The notes: generated by a model from the sequence alone, not told the origin. A DNA stretch of 64,000 nt from Verrucomicrobiota bacterium (GCA_023443455.1 JAEZUE010000030.1:1-64000), one strand, 5' to 3'. Numbered from the stretch's first letter, positions 37,913-49,100 are shown. Program-made: numbers and translations.

Positions 37913-38440
37913 TTAGTTGGCCTCGGCCGGCACGGCCTCGGCATCCTTGGCACTGGCGGCGAAGTCTTTGCCCTCTTCATACATCTTGCGGTAGGCCGCC
38001 TTGGCCTTCTCCACGTTGAACGTGAGGAGCGTGCCACCGGATTCGAAGTGGTTGGCGAAGATCCGGCCGGTCGCGTAGGTGATCGCACCGGCGGAGATCG
38101 GCAGCGCCACGGTGGCGGCCAACGAGCCGACCACGGGAATCATCTTCATCACGCTGAACAGAATGCCCGTTCCCAGCGGCACCAAGCCGATGCTGCCGAT
38201 CAGGCTCGTGACGATGCTCTTGGCCCGGTTCTCCTTGAACTCCACTCCATAGAGGGCCGACATGGCGCGCAGCATCTTGATCTGCGCCGTGATGATCGCC
38301 GCGATATCCAAAAAGGCGACCGGGATCAGACCGCCACCCATGCTCCACAGGACATATTTCCGCGTGAGCTTCAGGGCTTTTTCCTTGTTCGTCTCGACGG
38401 CCGAGGCCGGTGCTTCGATGGAAGGTTCTTCAGTAGTCAT
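37913..38440 (-). CDS. DUF697-like membrane protein
   Basis: A 175-residue protein. Residues about 30-130 match the DUF697/YcjF-like pattern: a helix KALKLTRKYVLWSMGGGLIPVAFLDIAA, then ITAQIKMLRAMSALYGVEF, then glycine-rich hydrophobic segments LIGSIGLVPLGTGIL and VVGSLAATVALPISAGAITYATG. The family is associated with the membrane and often with GTPases. The N-terminus is Glu/Ala-rich and the C-terminal 40 residues are charged (VEKAKAAYRKMYEEGKDF). It lies 76 bp downstream of the phosphopantetheinyl transferase on the same strand, with no strong terminator between, so read-through from the biosynthetic operon is possible. It is likely a general membrane gene and not part of that pathway. Confidence 0.75.
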   Translation of the reverse strand: MTTEEPSIEAPASAVETNKEKALKLTRKYVLWSMGGGLIPVAFLDIAAIITAQIKMLRAMSALYGVEFKENRAKSIVTSLIGSIGLVPLGTGILFSVMKMIPVVGSLAATVALPISAGAITYATGRIFANHFESGGTLLTFNVEKAKAAYRKMYEEGKDFAASAKDAEAVPAEAN

Positions 38441-38516
38441 TGGATACTCCGGTTGGATGGGTGACCTGGGTGAAAGCGGCGGTGAGCGCAGAGAGTGCCG
38501 CTGTAGTGCCTGGGTG

Positions 38517-39239
38517 TCAACAAATCAGCCCGTCTCGCCCCTGACGTGCAGCCGGCCACGCATCGCCGGCAGGCAGGCCGCAGAGCACCAGCCAATGCCC
38601 GTCGAAGGCCGCATAGGAACCCCGAACCTCGGGCCCGCCCTCGACCACCGGCACCACGACCGAGAAGCTCGCGCCCTCCCCAGCGACACGGACCCGGAAC
38701 GCCTGCGGCGCCAAACCCGCGCAGCAGCCCGGCCACGCGCCCTCGAGGCACTTGAAGCAGGCCTCGCGGGCACAGAAGCGCAACGTGGCCGCACGCACGG
38801 CCTCGGGGCCGGCCATCCCTTCCAACAACACGAGGTCCTCCGCCGTCATCACCTCCGGCCACAGCTCCCGGCCCAGGCGCGAAGCCTCCTCGAGATCGAC
38901 GCCGACCGACCGCCAACGGTCGGTCCGGGCGGCCACGGCCACGGCGTAACGACGGCTATGCGACAGAGAACCGCCGACCCCGGCGGGCCAGGCCGGCGAA
39001 CGGTCGGGGTTGCGGGGCACGGCCGCGCCGGCGCCGGTGAGCGCGAGCAGGGCGCGGCGGGCCGCCGTGCGGCCGGCCACGTATTCACGGAGGCGGACCG
39101 GCGCCATGCGCTCGACGCCCGGAGTCTCCGCCGGATCGAGCGGGGTCTGGAGCTCGTCGAGCCGGCCGAGGCAACCGACCATGCCCGGCTCCAGGAGAGG
39201 ACCGAGCGGGTCGACGGGCGAGGGAGCGGGGCCGTCCAC
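38517..39239 (-). CDS. Sfp-type 4'-phosphopantetheinyl transferase
   Basis: A 240-residue enzyme that transfers the phosphopantetheine arm of CoA to carrier proteins. The three PPTase blocks are present: SLSHSRRYAVAVAA near residue 95, VGVDLEE near 113 with the Mg-binding Asp and Glu, and FCAREACFKCLEG near 157, which replaces the usual FSxKEAxxK. The Lys to Arg change in the third motif is mild. The N-terminal part (REYVAGRTAARRAL) fits the EntD-like subgroup. It is the last gene of the NRPS operon, four bases after the ABC exporter, and it most likely activates the seven-carrier-domain assembly line encoded upstream. Confidence 0.93.
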   Translation of the reverse strand: MDGPAPSPVDPLGPLLEPGMVGCLGRLDELQTPLDPAETPGVERMAPVRLREYVAGRTAARRALLALTGAGAAVPRNPDRSPAWPAGVGGSLSHSRRYAVAVAARTDRWRSVGVDLEEASRLGRELWPEVMTAEDLVLLEGMAGPEAVRAATLRFCAREACFKCLEGAWPGCCAGLAPQAFRVRVAGEGASFSVVVPVVEGGPEVRGSYAAFDGHWLVLCGLPAGDAWPAARQGRDGLIC

Positions 39240-39243
39240 CGGA

Positions 39244-40914
39244 TCAGCCGTGCCGCGGACCGCTCTTCTTTCCGAGTTTGGCGGTGTAGGGCTTCAGTTC
39301 GCCGTACTCCATGAGGTAGACCTTGTCGGCCACGTGGAAGTAGTGGTCGTCATGGGTGACCGCCAGGATGGTCTTCCCTTCGGCCACCATCTGGCGCAGG
39401 AGGACCTCGTAGAAGAACTTGCGGAACACGGGATCCTGGTCGGCGGCCCACTCGTCGAACAGGTGGATCGGGCGCTCGTCGAGCGTGCTGAGCACGAGGG
39501 CGAGGCGTTTCCGCTGGCCCGTGGAAAGGTTGAGGTTGGTCACCCGGCGGTCGACGATCGAGGTGATGCCCGTCAGCTCCATCCGCGCAAGCAGTTCGTC
39601 GATACGCGCGGTCTCCTTGCCCGCCCGGCCCAACACGCGCTTGAAGAGGTGGAAGTCGGTGAAGATGGGCGAAAAGACCTCCTGCAGGCTGGTCTCGTTG
39701 TCCGGGCCGACGGGTTGGCCGTTGAGCAGGATGCGGCCCGAGTCGGGCCGGTAGAGGCCGGTGAGCAGCTTGAGCAGGGTTGTCTTGCCGGAGCCGTTGC
39801 CCCCGACGATGAAGACGATCTGGCCGGCCTCGAGCTCGATCGAGGCGGGTTTGACCCGGAAGGCGTGTTTGGATTTCCCCGGGTATTGGAAGGCGATCTC
39901 CTCGCACCGCAACGATTCGAAGACGGCGGGAGCCGGCACGAACTCGCGCGCCCCGCGGGCCGCCAGCGTCTCCTCGATGCGCCGGTCGATGCCGCTCTCG
40001 AGCTCGTAGACGTTCACGATCGCGGCCTCCGCCTTCGCCAGCGCCGGTATCGAAGACACAACGTCGGCGAGCGGGCCGGAGGCGAACAGGATGACGGGCA
40101 CGAGCACGGGGATGATGGCCGTCTCGCCGGGCGAGAGCACGGGCAGCACGAAGATGAGCCCGGCGAGGGTGAAGAACAGATACGTGTGCGCGATGAGCAG
40201 GGAATGGTTCATCGCCTTGCCCGCGGCGACCCGGTGCCGGTTGGTCGCGTGCACGACCGCCCGGATCTCCTCCTCGAAGTAGTCGTCGCGCTTGTCGCGG
40301 TTGAGCTTGAGCTCCTTGAAGCCGCCGAGGAAGCCATTGAGGTTGTCGAAGAACTCGTTCTCCTTGCCCATGGCCCGCATCAGGTTCTCGCCCGCGGTCC
40401 GGCTGTGCCGCATGTAGTAGACGATGACGATGCCGATCAGCCCGCCGGTGAGCAGCAGGGCGTTGAACGAGATCGTCGCCAGCAGCACGAAGGTGAACAC
40501 CAGCATGATCGCCGACGAGGCGGCGTTGACGACCATGCCCGCCGACAGGGAGATCTCCGAGGCCGCGCTCGACAGGGCGGCGTAGATCCGCCCGCGATCC
40601 ATGGCCTCGAACGGGAGCAGGTCCGTCGACCGGACCTTGCCGAGGATGCGCAGCCGCAGCCGCTCGATGATCTGCTCGAGCACGACGGTCGTGCGGTTGA
40701 GGACCAGTTCCTTGCTGATCCAGTAGGCGACGATGCACGCCAGAAAGAGGATGAACGTGCGCGCCTCGATCGTACCCGGACTGAGCTTGCCCACCGCCTT
40801 GACGGCGACCGTCACGCCGATGCCGTTGACGATGCCGGCCACGACGATGGCGATGCCCATCGGAGCCCGGAACTCGGTGCTCTCCTTCTTCAGAAACTGG
40901 AGGAAGTGTTTCAT
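39244..40914 (-). CDS. Cyclic peptide-type ABC exporter (PvdE/SyrD-like), fused membrane and ATPase domains
   Basis: A 556-residue half-transporter. Six membrane helices fill residues 15-310 (type IV exporter fold), with the cyclic-peptide-transporter trait MRAMGKENEFFDNLNGFLGGFKELKLN near residue 190. The ATPase domain has Walker A IVGGNGSGKTTL near residue 375, the signature LSTGQRKRLAL near 465 and Walker B IHLFDEWAADQDP near 483, followed by AVTHDDHYF. Relatives pump siderophore precursors and lipopeptides such as pyoverdine and syringomycin to the periplasm. It is in the same operon as the megasynthases, one base after the lipoprotein gene and four bases before the PPTase, and is the likely exporter of the product. 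Confidence 0.94.
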   Translation of the reverse strand: MKHFLQFLKKESTEFRAPMGIAIVVAGIVNGIGVTVAVKAVGKLSPGTIEARTFILFLACIVAYWISKELVLNRTTVVLEQIIERLRLRILGKVRSTDLLPFEAMDRGRIYAALSSAASEISLSAGMVVNAASSAIMLVFTFVLLATISFNALLLTGGLIGIVIVYYMRHSRTAGENLMRAMGKENEFFDNLNGFLGGFKELKLNRDKRDDYFEEEIRAVVHATNRHRVAAGKAMNHSLLIAHTYLFFTLAGLIFVLPVLSPGETAIIPVLVPVILFASGPLADVVSSIPALAKAEAAIVNVYELESGIDRRIEETLAARGAREFVPAPAVFESLRCEEIAFQYPGKSKHAFRVKPASIELEAGQIVFIVGGNGSGKTTLLKLLTGLYRPDSGRILLNGQPVGPDNETSLQEVFSPIFTDFHLFKRVLGRAGKETARIDELLARMELTGITSIVDRRVTNLNLSTGQRKRLALVLSTLDERPIHLFDEWAADQDPVFRKFFYEVLLRQMVAEGKTILAVTHDDHYFHVADKVYLMEYGELKPYTAKLGKKSGPRHG

Positions 40915-40915
40915 G

Positions 40916-42085
40916 TTACTCGACGGGGAGCAGTTCGATCTTGGAGGGGTCGAAGGTGGCCGCCTTCACCTGCGCCCAGGCTTCGCGATAGAGATCGAGC
41001 GTCGCGCCCTCGGCCGGTTGCAGATGAATACGGGCCTTGGGCGGGGGAAACATGCAGCTGGGCCCGTTGACGAGGAAGCGGTCCGCATAGCGCATGCTGC
41101 GGGTGTTGGACGACGCGTACATGCAGGCGTTGGCCATGAGCAGGGAGTTGTAGGGGTGGAGCATGTACTCGATGAACAGCGCGGCGGTCGGCGCCTTGGA
41201 GGAGCCGCGGGGGATGCAGAGCCCGTCGGAGGTCACGATGGTGCGGCCCTCGGGGATGAGGAACCGGCACTCGGCGCGCGCCCGCAGGATCGCGCCCGCC
41301 CCGCCGCTCCAGGTGATCGCCATGAGCGCGGAGCCCCGCGTCATCTCGTCGCCGATCTCCGCGTCGGAGGCGAAACGCAGGCCGAGATTCTCGACATTGC
41401 CGATCAGCAGATCCCGCGCGGCGGCGATGTCCGCCGGCCCGGCCCGCTCCGGATCGATGCCGAGATAGAGCATCGCCACGCCCAGGGCGTAGCGCATGTC
41501 GTCGGGCATGAGGATGCGGCCGTAGAGCAGAGAATTGCGGCTGTGTTCGGAAAGATACTCCCACCGTTTCGGAAAGCCGCCGAGATAGTTGACGTTGAAA
41601 CTGATCCCGAGGGCCGAGTAGTCGAACGGAACAAAATAGTGCATACGCGGATCGGCCTGCGGATCGCTCATCGACCGGTCGATCGACTGGTAGATGGAGG
41701 GGTTGAGCCGGGGCACCGGCTGGAGGAGCCCTTCGCCGCGCAGCCGGTTGCCCATGTACTGGGTGAGCATGACGACGTCCCATTTCGACGGGTTCCCCGC
41801 GACGAGCTCGTGCGCCTGCGCCTCGGTGGTGAACGTGTCGACGACCACCTTCACGCCATAACGTTTCTCGAAGCCTTCGCGGACCGAGGGCAGGAGGGTT
41901 TCGGGGAAGATCAACACGCGAATCTCCGGGGCGACCTGCTCCGGAGCCGTCGGATACGGATCGTGGGCGAGCCCGCGCCTCGCCTCCTCGCCGATCCGAT
42001 CGCGGCTGCAGCCCGGCAGGAACACCGCCGCCAGCACGAGCGCGGCGCCGGCCAACACGGCGGAAAAGCGGTTAGGGCTGGGCAT
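40916..42085 (-). CDS. PotD-like extracellular solute-binding lipoprotein
   Basis: A 389-residue periplasmic-binding-protein-like lipoprotein. The signal peptide ends with lipobox LPGC (Cys26). The body resembles the spermidine/putrescine-binding (PotD) family: VLIFPETLLPSVREGFEKRYGVKVVVDTF at the N-terminal lobe, WDVVMLTQYMGNRL, FVPFDYSALGISFNVNYL and GLCIPRGSSKAPTAALFIEYML in the hinge and second lobe. No ABC permease or ATPase of the importer type is encoded nearby. It overlaps the SPFH gene by 14 bp and precedes the exporter by one base. So it may deliver a substrate, bind the peptide product or protect the cell; these are inferences. Confidence 0.88.
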   Translation of the reverse strand: MPSPNRFSAVLAGAALVLAAVFLPGCSRDRIGEEARRGLAHDPYPTAPEQVAPEIRVLIFPETLLPSVREGFEKRYGVKVVVDTFTTEAQAHELVAGNPSKWDVVMLTQYMGNRLRGEGLLQPVPRLNPSIYQSIDRSMSDPQADPRMHYFVPFDYSALGISFNVNYLGGFPKRWEYLSEHSRNSLLYGRILMPDDMRYALGVAMLYLGIDPERAGPADIAAARDLLIGNVENLGLRFASDAEIGDEMTRGSALMAITWSGGAGAILRARAECRFLIPEGRTIVTSDGLCIPRGSSKAPTAALFIEYMLHPYNSLLMANACMYASSNTRSMRYADRFLVNGPSCMFPPPKARIHLQPAEGATLDLYREAWAQVKAATFDPSKIELLPVE

Positions 42086-43094
42086 CGGCCACCTCGGATT
42101 TTTCGGGCTGTTCGGGAAGGCGGCGGGCCTCGAGCAGGTCCATCGTCTCCCGGCTCAGCAGGGTGTCGCCGGCGGCCGCGGCATCCGGCTGCGCCTTGCC
42201 CGGCGCGGACTCGTCGGCCGGCATGTTGAAGAGCAGGGGGAGACCGGAGCCGCGGTTCCCCACGAGGATGATCTTGCTGTTGTTGGACTTCGCCAGGCCG
42301 AGGGTGGCCTCGATGCCGTAGAAGTTGAGGTAGTCGCCGAAGCGCCCGCCCTCGCCGGCGATGCGCTGGAAGTCGCGGATACCCATCGCCTCGATACGCT
42401 TCCGCTCCGCCTCCTTCTTCTCCTTGATCAGGAGGTAGTCGTACTGGAGGGCGAGCTGCTCGGAGGAGAGCTTGCGCTCGATGGCGCTGCGGATCGCCTC
42501 CGGGAGGTTCATGCGCTTGATGAGAAGGTCGTCGAGCGAGATGTTGCGCTCGTGGAGTGCGGCCATGGCGCCCTGCCGGATGATCTGCAGCAGGAAGCCC
42601 TCGGAGGTGTAGATCTCCTCGGGCAGATAGTTGGCGACGATCTTGCGCACATGCGCCTGCACCTCGGGCTTCACGACCTTCTCGACGTAGTCGGGGCCGA
42701 TCTGCTGGTGCAGGATCGGCAGGGTCTCGCGGATGGGCTGATAGCGGATCGAGACCTCGAAATTGATGGGCAGGCCGTTCTTGGAGAGCGCGTCGAACTC
42801 GTGCGCGATCTGCTGGATACGCGTGTTGTAGATGTAGAGCTTGTTCCAGGGCCAGACGATCTGGAGCCCCTCCTTGTAGACGAGGTCGGTCTGCGTGCCG
42901 CCGAAGAACGGCTTCCAGATGACGGCCTCCTCGCCCGGATGCACGAAGATGACGATCCGGTTGAAGAACGCGGCGACGAACAGGATCGCCAGCAGGAAGA
43001 CGAGGATGCCGTAGTTGCGAAGCGTGCGCCGGATCCGTTTCCAATTCTCGATGATCCGGCCGCGGAGGCCGCCGGCATTCGTGACGTTGTTCAT
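42072..43094 (-). CDS. Prohibitin-like SPFH/band 7 membrane protein
   Basis: A 340-residue protein with one N-terminal membrane helix (residues about 29-49, YGILVFLLAILFVAAFF) and an SPFH domain (residues 50-230) with the family phrases VHPGEEAVIWKPFFGG, GLQIVWPWNKLYIYNTRIQQ, FEVSIRYQPIRETLPILHQQIG and IYTSEGFLLQIIRQG. A charged coiled-coil stretch, KEKKEAERKRIEAMG near residue 240, and a low-complexity tail follow. SPFH proteins form ring scaffolds that organise membrane complexes and proteases. Its place 52 bp after the last NRPS gene and overlapping the lipoprotein gene is unusual and suggests that it organises the assembly line or exporter at the membrane. Confidence 0.9.
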   Translation of the reverse strand: MNNVTNAGGLRGRIIENWKRIRRTLRNYGILVFLLAILFVAAFFNRIVIFVHPGEEAVIWKPFFGGTQTDLVYKEGLQIVWPWNKLYIYNTRIQQIAHEFDALSKNGLPINFEVSIRYQPIRETLPILHQQIGPDYVEKVVKPEVQAHVRKIVANYLPEEIYTSEGFLLQIIRQGAMAALHERNISLDDLLIKRMNLPEAIRSAIERKLSSEQLALQYDYLLIKEKKEAERKRIEAMGIRDFQRIAGEGGRFGDYLNFYGIEATLGLAKSNNSKIILVGNRGSGLPLLFNMPADESAPGKAQPDAAAAGDTLLSRETMDLLEARRLPEQPEKSEVADAQP

Positions 43095-43146
43095 AGGGAG
43101 GTGGTTGGGGCTGTCGCTCTGGTTCGGGCTGCGCGAGAAGCGGATG

Positions 43147-46100
43147 CTAGCGAGCGACTTGCGCCGCTGACAATCTGCGATTCAACTCGCGCGCCAGAGA
43201 AGCGACGTGCGGGTTGGACAACATGGACGAGTGATCGCCCGGGGTTGGAACGATTTCGATACCCGCCGGCGCCAGGGGCACCCAGGCCAGCTCGGGGGTG
43301 GCGGCGAGCAGGGCCGAATCCTCGCCCGCCTTGAAGAACAGCAGGCGGGCGGCGTGGGCGGCGGGCGCCCAGTCCCACATGTTCGCCAGGTTCTGCCGCA
43401 GGACCCGCAGGAGCCGTTCCATGTCCTCCTCCGAACCATGGGGCAGATACGAGGCCCGCGCACCTTCCAGCAACGCCTGCAGGCGGGCCCCGTGGTCGAG
43501 CCGCCGCATCCGGTCCCTATGGACGCCGAAACTGCGGCCCGAAGAGTCGCGGGAGAGCAGATACGCACAAACGTCGGCTTCGTCCTCGAGGCGGGTGGGC
43601 ATGTGCCCGGGGCCGGGAGAGTCGAAGAGCGCCACCACCGGCGCCGCGTGCCCGCCGCCGCGATAAAGGCGGTCGAGTTCGTAGCAGACCAGCCCCCCGT
43701 ACGAGCTTCCCGCGAGCATGAGCGGCGCACCGACCCCCGCGCGCAGCAGCGCCCGGTGGTAGTGCTCGGCCTGTTGGCGAAGGCCCACGATCGGCGGTTC
43801 GTCCTTCCACAACCCGGGCGACTGCAGGCCGTAGACCGGGTTGGCGAGACCGAGCGCCCGGAGCAGCTCCCGGTAGATGAACGCTCCGCCCCCGACCGCG
43901 TGGACAAGCACGATCGGCGGGAGCCGGTCGTCGCCGGAGGCCAGGCGCACGACACACCCGGCAGTCGGCTCGGCCGCAGGCGTGGCCAGCGGGTGTTCTC
44001 CCAACAACGCCGCCAGGCGCGCCGGGGTGCGCGCCTCCATGACCGCGGCGCGGGAAAGGCGGGCACCGAACGCCTCGTTGAGCCCCATCGTGAGCCGGAT
44101 CGCGAGAAGCGAGTCGCCACCGCAGAGGAAGAAGTCGCTATGCACGTCGAGCGACACCGGCCCGAGCAACGCCCGCATCACGGCCAGCACCCGCTCCTCG
44201 GCGTCCGTCCCGCCAGTGCCGGCCTGCATCTCGGGCGACCGAACAACTGCCACGGGCCGCGCCGCCGTCGCCACCACCGGCCGCGCCTCGACCGCAGGGA
44301 GCGCCTCCAGCCAGTAACGCTGCCGCTGGAACGCATACCCGGGGAGCGAAATCCGCCGCCCCGTGGGCTGGAGCGAGGCCAGTGCCCGCAGGTCGAGCGC
44401 GACACCCGCCGCCCAGAGCGTGCCGGCCGACTCGAGCACCCGCCGCAGGTCGGTCTCGGGCGCATCGGCGCCGTCCAAGGTGGAGAGGATCGTGCGGCCG
44501 GCCGGCCGCCGCGCATCGCGCAGTGCGAGGTTGCAAAGCGAACGCGCCGGGCCGCAGTCGAGCAGGGCCAGCCCCGGGATCGCCCACAGCGAGGCCAGCC
44601 CGTCGGAAAACCGCACGCAGCTCCGCAGGTGCTCGGTCCAATAGGCGGGTTCCTGGATACGCTCGGCCCCGAGCGGGAGCCCCGTGACGTTCGAGATCAC
44701 CGTCAACGACGCGGCGGGAGCGTGGCGCGGCACCGCCGCCACCGCCGCCCGGAAGGCATCCAGAATCGGGTCCATCAGCCGCGAATGCGCCGCCATGGTA
44801 ACTTGGAGACGCCGGCAGCGCACCCCCCGCGCCTCGCAGCGCACCGCAAACGACTCCACCTCGGCGGCCGGTCCGGCGACGACCACCTGGTCGACGGCGT
44901 TGACCGTGGCGATGTCGAGCCCGGGCGGCAGGAGCTCGACGACCTCGCGCTCGCCGAGATTGAGCGCGAGCATCGCCCCGGCCGGCCGCGAGCCCATGAG
45001 CTCGCCCCGCAACGCGATCAGCCGCAGCGCATCGGGAAGCGCGAACACCCCGGCGATCGTCGCCGCCACCCATTCGCCCGCGCTGTGGCCGATCAACACG
45101 GAGGGGACCACGCCCAGGCTCATCCAGAAGCGCGCCAACGCGTACTCGACGACGAACACCACCGGTTGCGCAATCCGCTGCGGCGCCATCCGCGCGGCCG
45201 CATTCGCATCGGCCGGCGACGCCAGCAGAAGCGTGCGGAGATCCAGCCCCAGGACGGGCTCCAGCGCGGCGGAACATTCGTCGATGCAGTCGCGGAAGAC
45301 GGCCGACCGCGGATAGAGCGCCCGGGCCACGCCCGGTTTCTCGGAGCCCATGCCGGCGAACATGAAGGCGACCGCTGCCACCGGCTCGGCCGGCGCAGCC
45401 AGACTCGTCAACAACGCCGTCGCCTCGGCGGGCGTGGCCGCACACACGCTCCGGCGCGAGGCCCAGTGACGCCGGCCGAAGGCGAGCGTGTGGGCCACAT
45501 CGGCGAGCCGAGCCTCGGGATGCCGGCCCAGCCACGCGGCCAGCCTGGCCGCGCCCTCGGCGAGAGCCGCCGGGCTCCGACCCGAGAGCGGCAACACCAC
45601 CGGACCGCCCGCCCCGGAGCCCCCGCGTTCCGGTCGCGCCGGCGGCTCCTCGAGAATGGCATGCACGTTGGTGCCTCCGATCCCGAACGAACTCACCGCG
45701 GCCCGGCGCGGCCCGGCACCGTTGCCCAACGGCTCCACCCGGGTGCAGACGCGGAACCGGTCGCCCGGCCAGCGGATCTGCGGATTGGGGGTGCGGAAAT
45801 GCAGGCTCGGCACGAGCGACCTTTCGCGCAGGCACAGCGCCGTCTTGATCAGGCCCGTGGCCCCGGCCGCAGTATCGAGATGTCCGATATTCGTCTTGAG
45901 CGAGCCCAGATACAGCGGGGCCGGCCGGCGGTCCTCCGGCGCATAGTTCGCCGCGAGCGCCGCCACCTCGATCGAATCGCCCAACCGGGTGCCCGTGCCA
46001 TGCGTCTCCACATAGTGGACGGTCATGGGATCGACCCCCGCCCGGGCCAGCGCGTCGGCCACGACGCCGGCCTGGCCGTGCTCGGCGGGCGCGGTGAAAC

Positions 46101-49100
46101 CGATCTTGTTCGCCCCGTCGTTGTTCGCGGCGATCCCGCGGATCACCGCATGGATGGTGTCGCCGTCGGCCAACGCCGCCTCCAGCGGCTTGAGCAGCAC
46201 GAGCGCGACGCCGTTGCCGCCCACCATCCCCGTGGCCTCGGCATCGAAGGCCCGGCAGGCCCCGTCGCGCGAGTGGATCCCGCCCTCCTCGTAAAGATAG
46301 CCGTCGGCCTGCCGCGACTGGACGCAGGCGCCACCGGCCAAGGCGAGCTCGCACTGGCCGTCGCGCAAGGCGGTCACCGCCTGGTGCACCGCCGCCAACG
46401 AGGTCGAACACGCCGTATTCACGCTCACGCTCGGCCCCCGGAGGTCGAGTTTGTACGAGAGCCGCGCGGCCGCGAGGTCCTTCTCGTTGTGGACGATGAC
46501 CGCAAACCCGCCGAGCCGGTCGACCACGTCGCGCCGCGGCATCACGTTCTCGAAGAGGTAGCCGCTGAGGCTGCAGCCGACGTAGACCCCCACCCGGCCG
46601 CCGATCTTCGCCGGATCGTATCCGGCGTCCTCAAACACATGCCACGCCTCCTCGAGCAGCGCGCGTTGCTGCGGGTCCATCACCTCGGCCTCGTGCGCCG
46701 GCACGCCGAAGAACTCCGCGTCGAAATGCTCGATGTCCCGCAGTATCCCGTTCGCCGGCACATAGTCCGGATGATCGAGCACCTCCGGCGCCACACCGGC
46801 GGCCAGCAGCTCCTCCCGGCTGAACCGCCGGATGCTGTCCCGCCCGCGGCGGAGGTTCTCCCAGAAGGCCTCGACCGAATCGGCCTCCGGGAAACGCCCC
46901 GCCATGCCGATGATTGCGATGTCGCGCCGGGCCTGCGCCGGGGCGACCTCCCCGGCGGCCACCGGCGCGGAGGCGGCCGCCGCCGGGCGCGAACCGTGCG
47001 CGAGAAACGCCGCCTGTCGGGCGACGGTCGGATTCCGGAACAGCTCCATCACCGCGATGGACTCCCCCGTCTCCCGGCGGATCGCCTCCTTGAGGCGCAC
47101 GAGCAGCAGCGAATGCCCGCCCGCATCGACGAAGTTCTCCTCGAAATTCCGGACCGGGCGCCCCAGCACGCTCTCCCAGGCCCGCGCGATCGAAACCTGC
47201 AGCTCGCCGGTCGACTCCGCGCTGGGCGCCTCCGTCGCCGCCACCGCCTCCAGCGGAGGCAACGACGCCAGATCGATCTTCCCGCTGACCTGCCGCGGCA
47301 ACCGATCCAAACCGACAACGCGGGCCGGCACCATGTGGCGCGGCAACGCCGTCGCCAGGCGGCCGCGGATCTCGGCCTCGGAGCAGCCGTCGCCCTCCAC
47401 GTACGCAACCAGTTGTTCGCCCTCGAGGCGCACCGCGGCTTGCCGCACACCGGGGACCGCCAGCAGGGCGGATTCGATCTCCCCCGGCTCGATCCGGTAG
47501 CCGCGCAGCTTCAGCTGCCGGTCGGCACGGCCGACATACTCCAACTGCCCGTCGTCCTGCGCGCGCACCAGATCGCCCGTACGGTACCACAACCCCGGCG
47601 CCTCGCCCGGGAGCTCGACGAAGCTTTGCGCCGTGGCCTCGGCATCGCCGAAGTAGCCCAGCGCCGTATTTGGGCCATGGAGATAAAGCTCCCCGACCTC
47701 GCCGGGAGCCACCCGGCTCCGCTCCCCGTCGAGGATCGCCAGGCGCACATTGTCGAGCGGTCGGCCGATCGGGGGCATTCCCGCCGCATCCGTCGCGGGC
47801 TCGACGAATCCCCACGTCGCCACCACCGAGAACTCCGTCGGACCGTAGTTGTTGGCCACGCGGAACGGCGCCCCCGCCGCCGGGCGCCGGCGCAGCTGCT
47901 GCCCGCCGGTCGTCAGCAGGCGCAGCGCCGTGCCCTCCGGCCAGGCCAGGGCGAGCAGCTCCTCCGCGAGCGGCGTAGGGCTGTAGTGGACCACGATCCG
48001 CTCCGCGACGATCCAGTCCCGCAACGCCACCGGATCGATCTTCAGGTCCTCCGGCACGAATACGATCGTGCCGCCGTCGAACAACGGCGGCCAAATCTCG
48101 AAGAGGCTCGCATCGAAGCTGACGGAGGCGATCTGCGAACACCGCACGCGCTCCGCCGACGAATACATGTGGCGGTGGCTCTGGACGAGGTTGCACAGCC
48201 CGCGCCACGGCACCTCCACCGCCTTCGGATGGCCGGTCGAGCCCGAAGTGAAGATCATGTACAACGGATCCTCGAGGCCGGTGGCCAACGCCGGCACGTC
48301 CGCCGCGGCGTCACCGAGCTCCGGAGACAGCGCGATCGTCGGCACCGCGGGATCCACCGACTGCGTCCCGCCCGCCGGGCATACCACGGCCCCGAGCCGC
48401 GCCCGGGCAAACATCCGCGCCAGGCGCTCCGCCGGCTGGGCCGCATCGAGGGGCACGAAGACCGCCGCCCGGCGCACGACCGCCAGCATCGCCACCAGGT
48501 AGTCGCAACCACGAGGCAGCAGAAGTCCCACCCGGTCGCCCCGGCCCACGCCCGCCTCCGCCAAGCGGGCCGACAGGGCCGTGGCCTGCCGCGCGAGTTC
48601 GGCGAACGTCAGCCGCCGGCCCGGCTCCTCCGCGGCGACGACCGCGGGGGCCGAGCGCGCCGTACGCTCGAACCGTTCCCACGGCGATCCGGCGGGCAAC
48701 GCCGTCTCCCGGCCCCGCGCGACCGGCGGCGATGGCGGTGCCACCGCCTCGCCCCGAAGGCACGACAAGTCCTCCAACGCCTCCGGCGCGTCGACCGCCA
48801 GGGCCTCGGCGATCCCCCGGAAGAGCTGTATCCAGCGTTCTACCGTATCGCGACGATAGAGCCGGTCCGCGTATTCGACATGTCCCACGATCGCGCCGTC
48901 CTTCTCCTCGAGGTAGAACGTGACATCGAGTTTCGAGATCGAGATGTCGCCCGGGAGCTCGAGGGATTCGGCGCGCAGGCCGCCAAACTCCCGCAGCGGC
49001 TCCACCGGCGGCAGGAAGTTGTAGGCCACCTGGCTGAGCTGGTGGCGCTCGGCCCCGCGCCCGAAGGGCAGGTGGCTGTGGGCCATCGCCTCGGCCGTGC

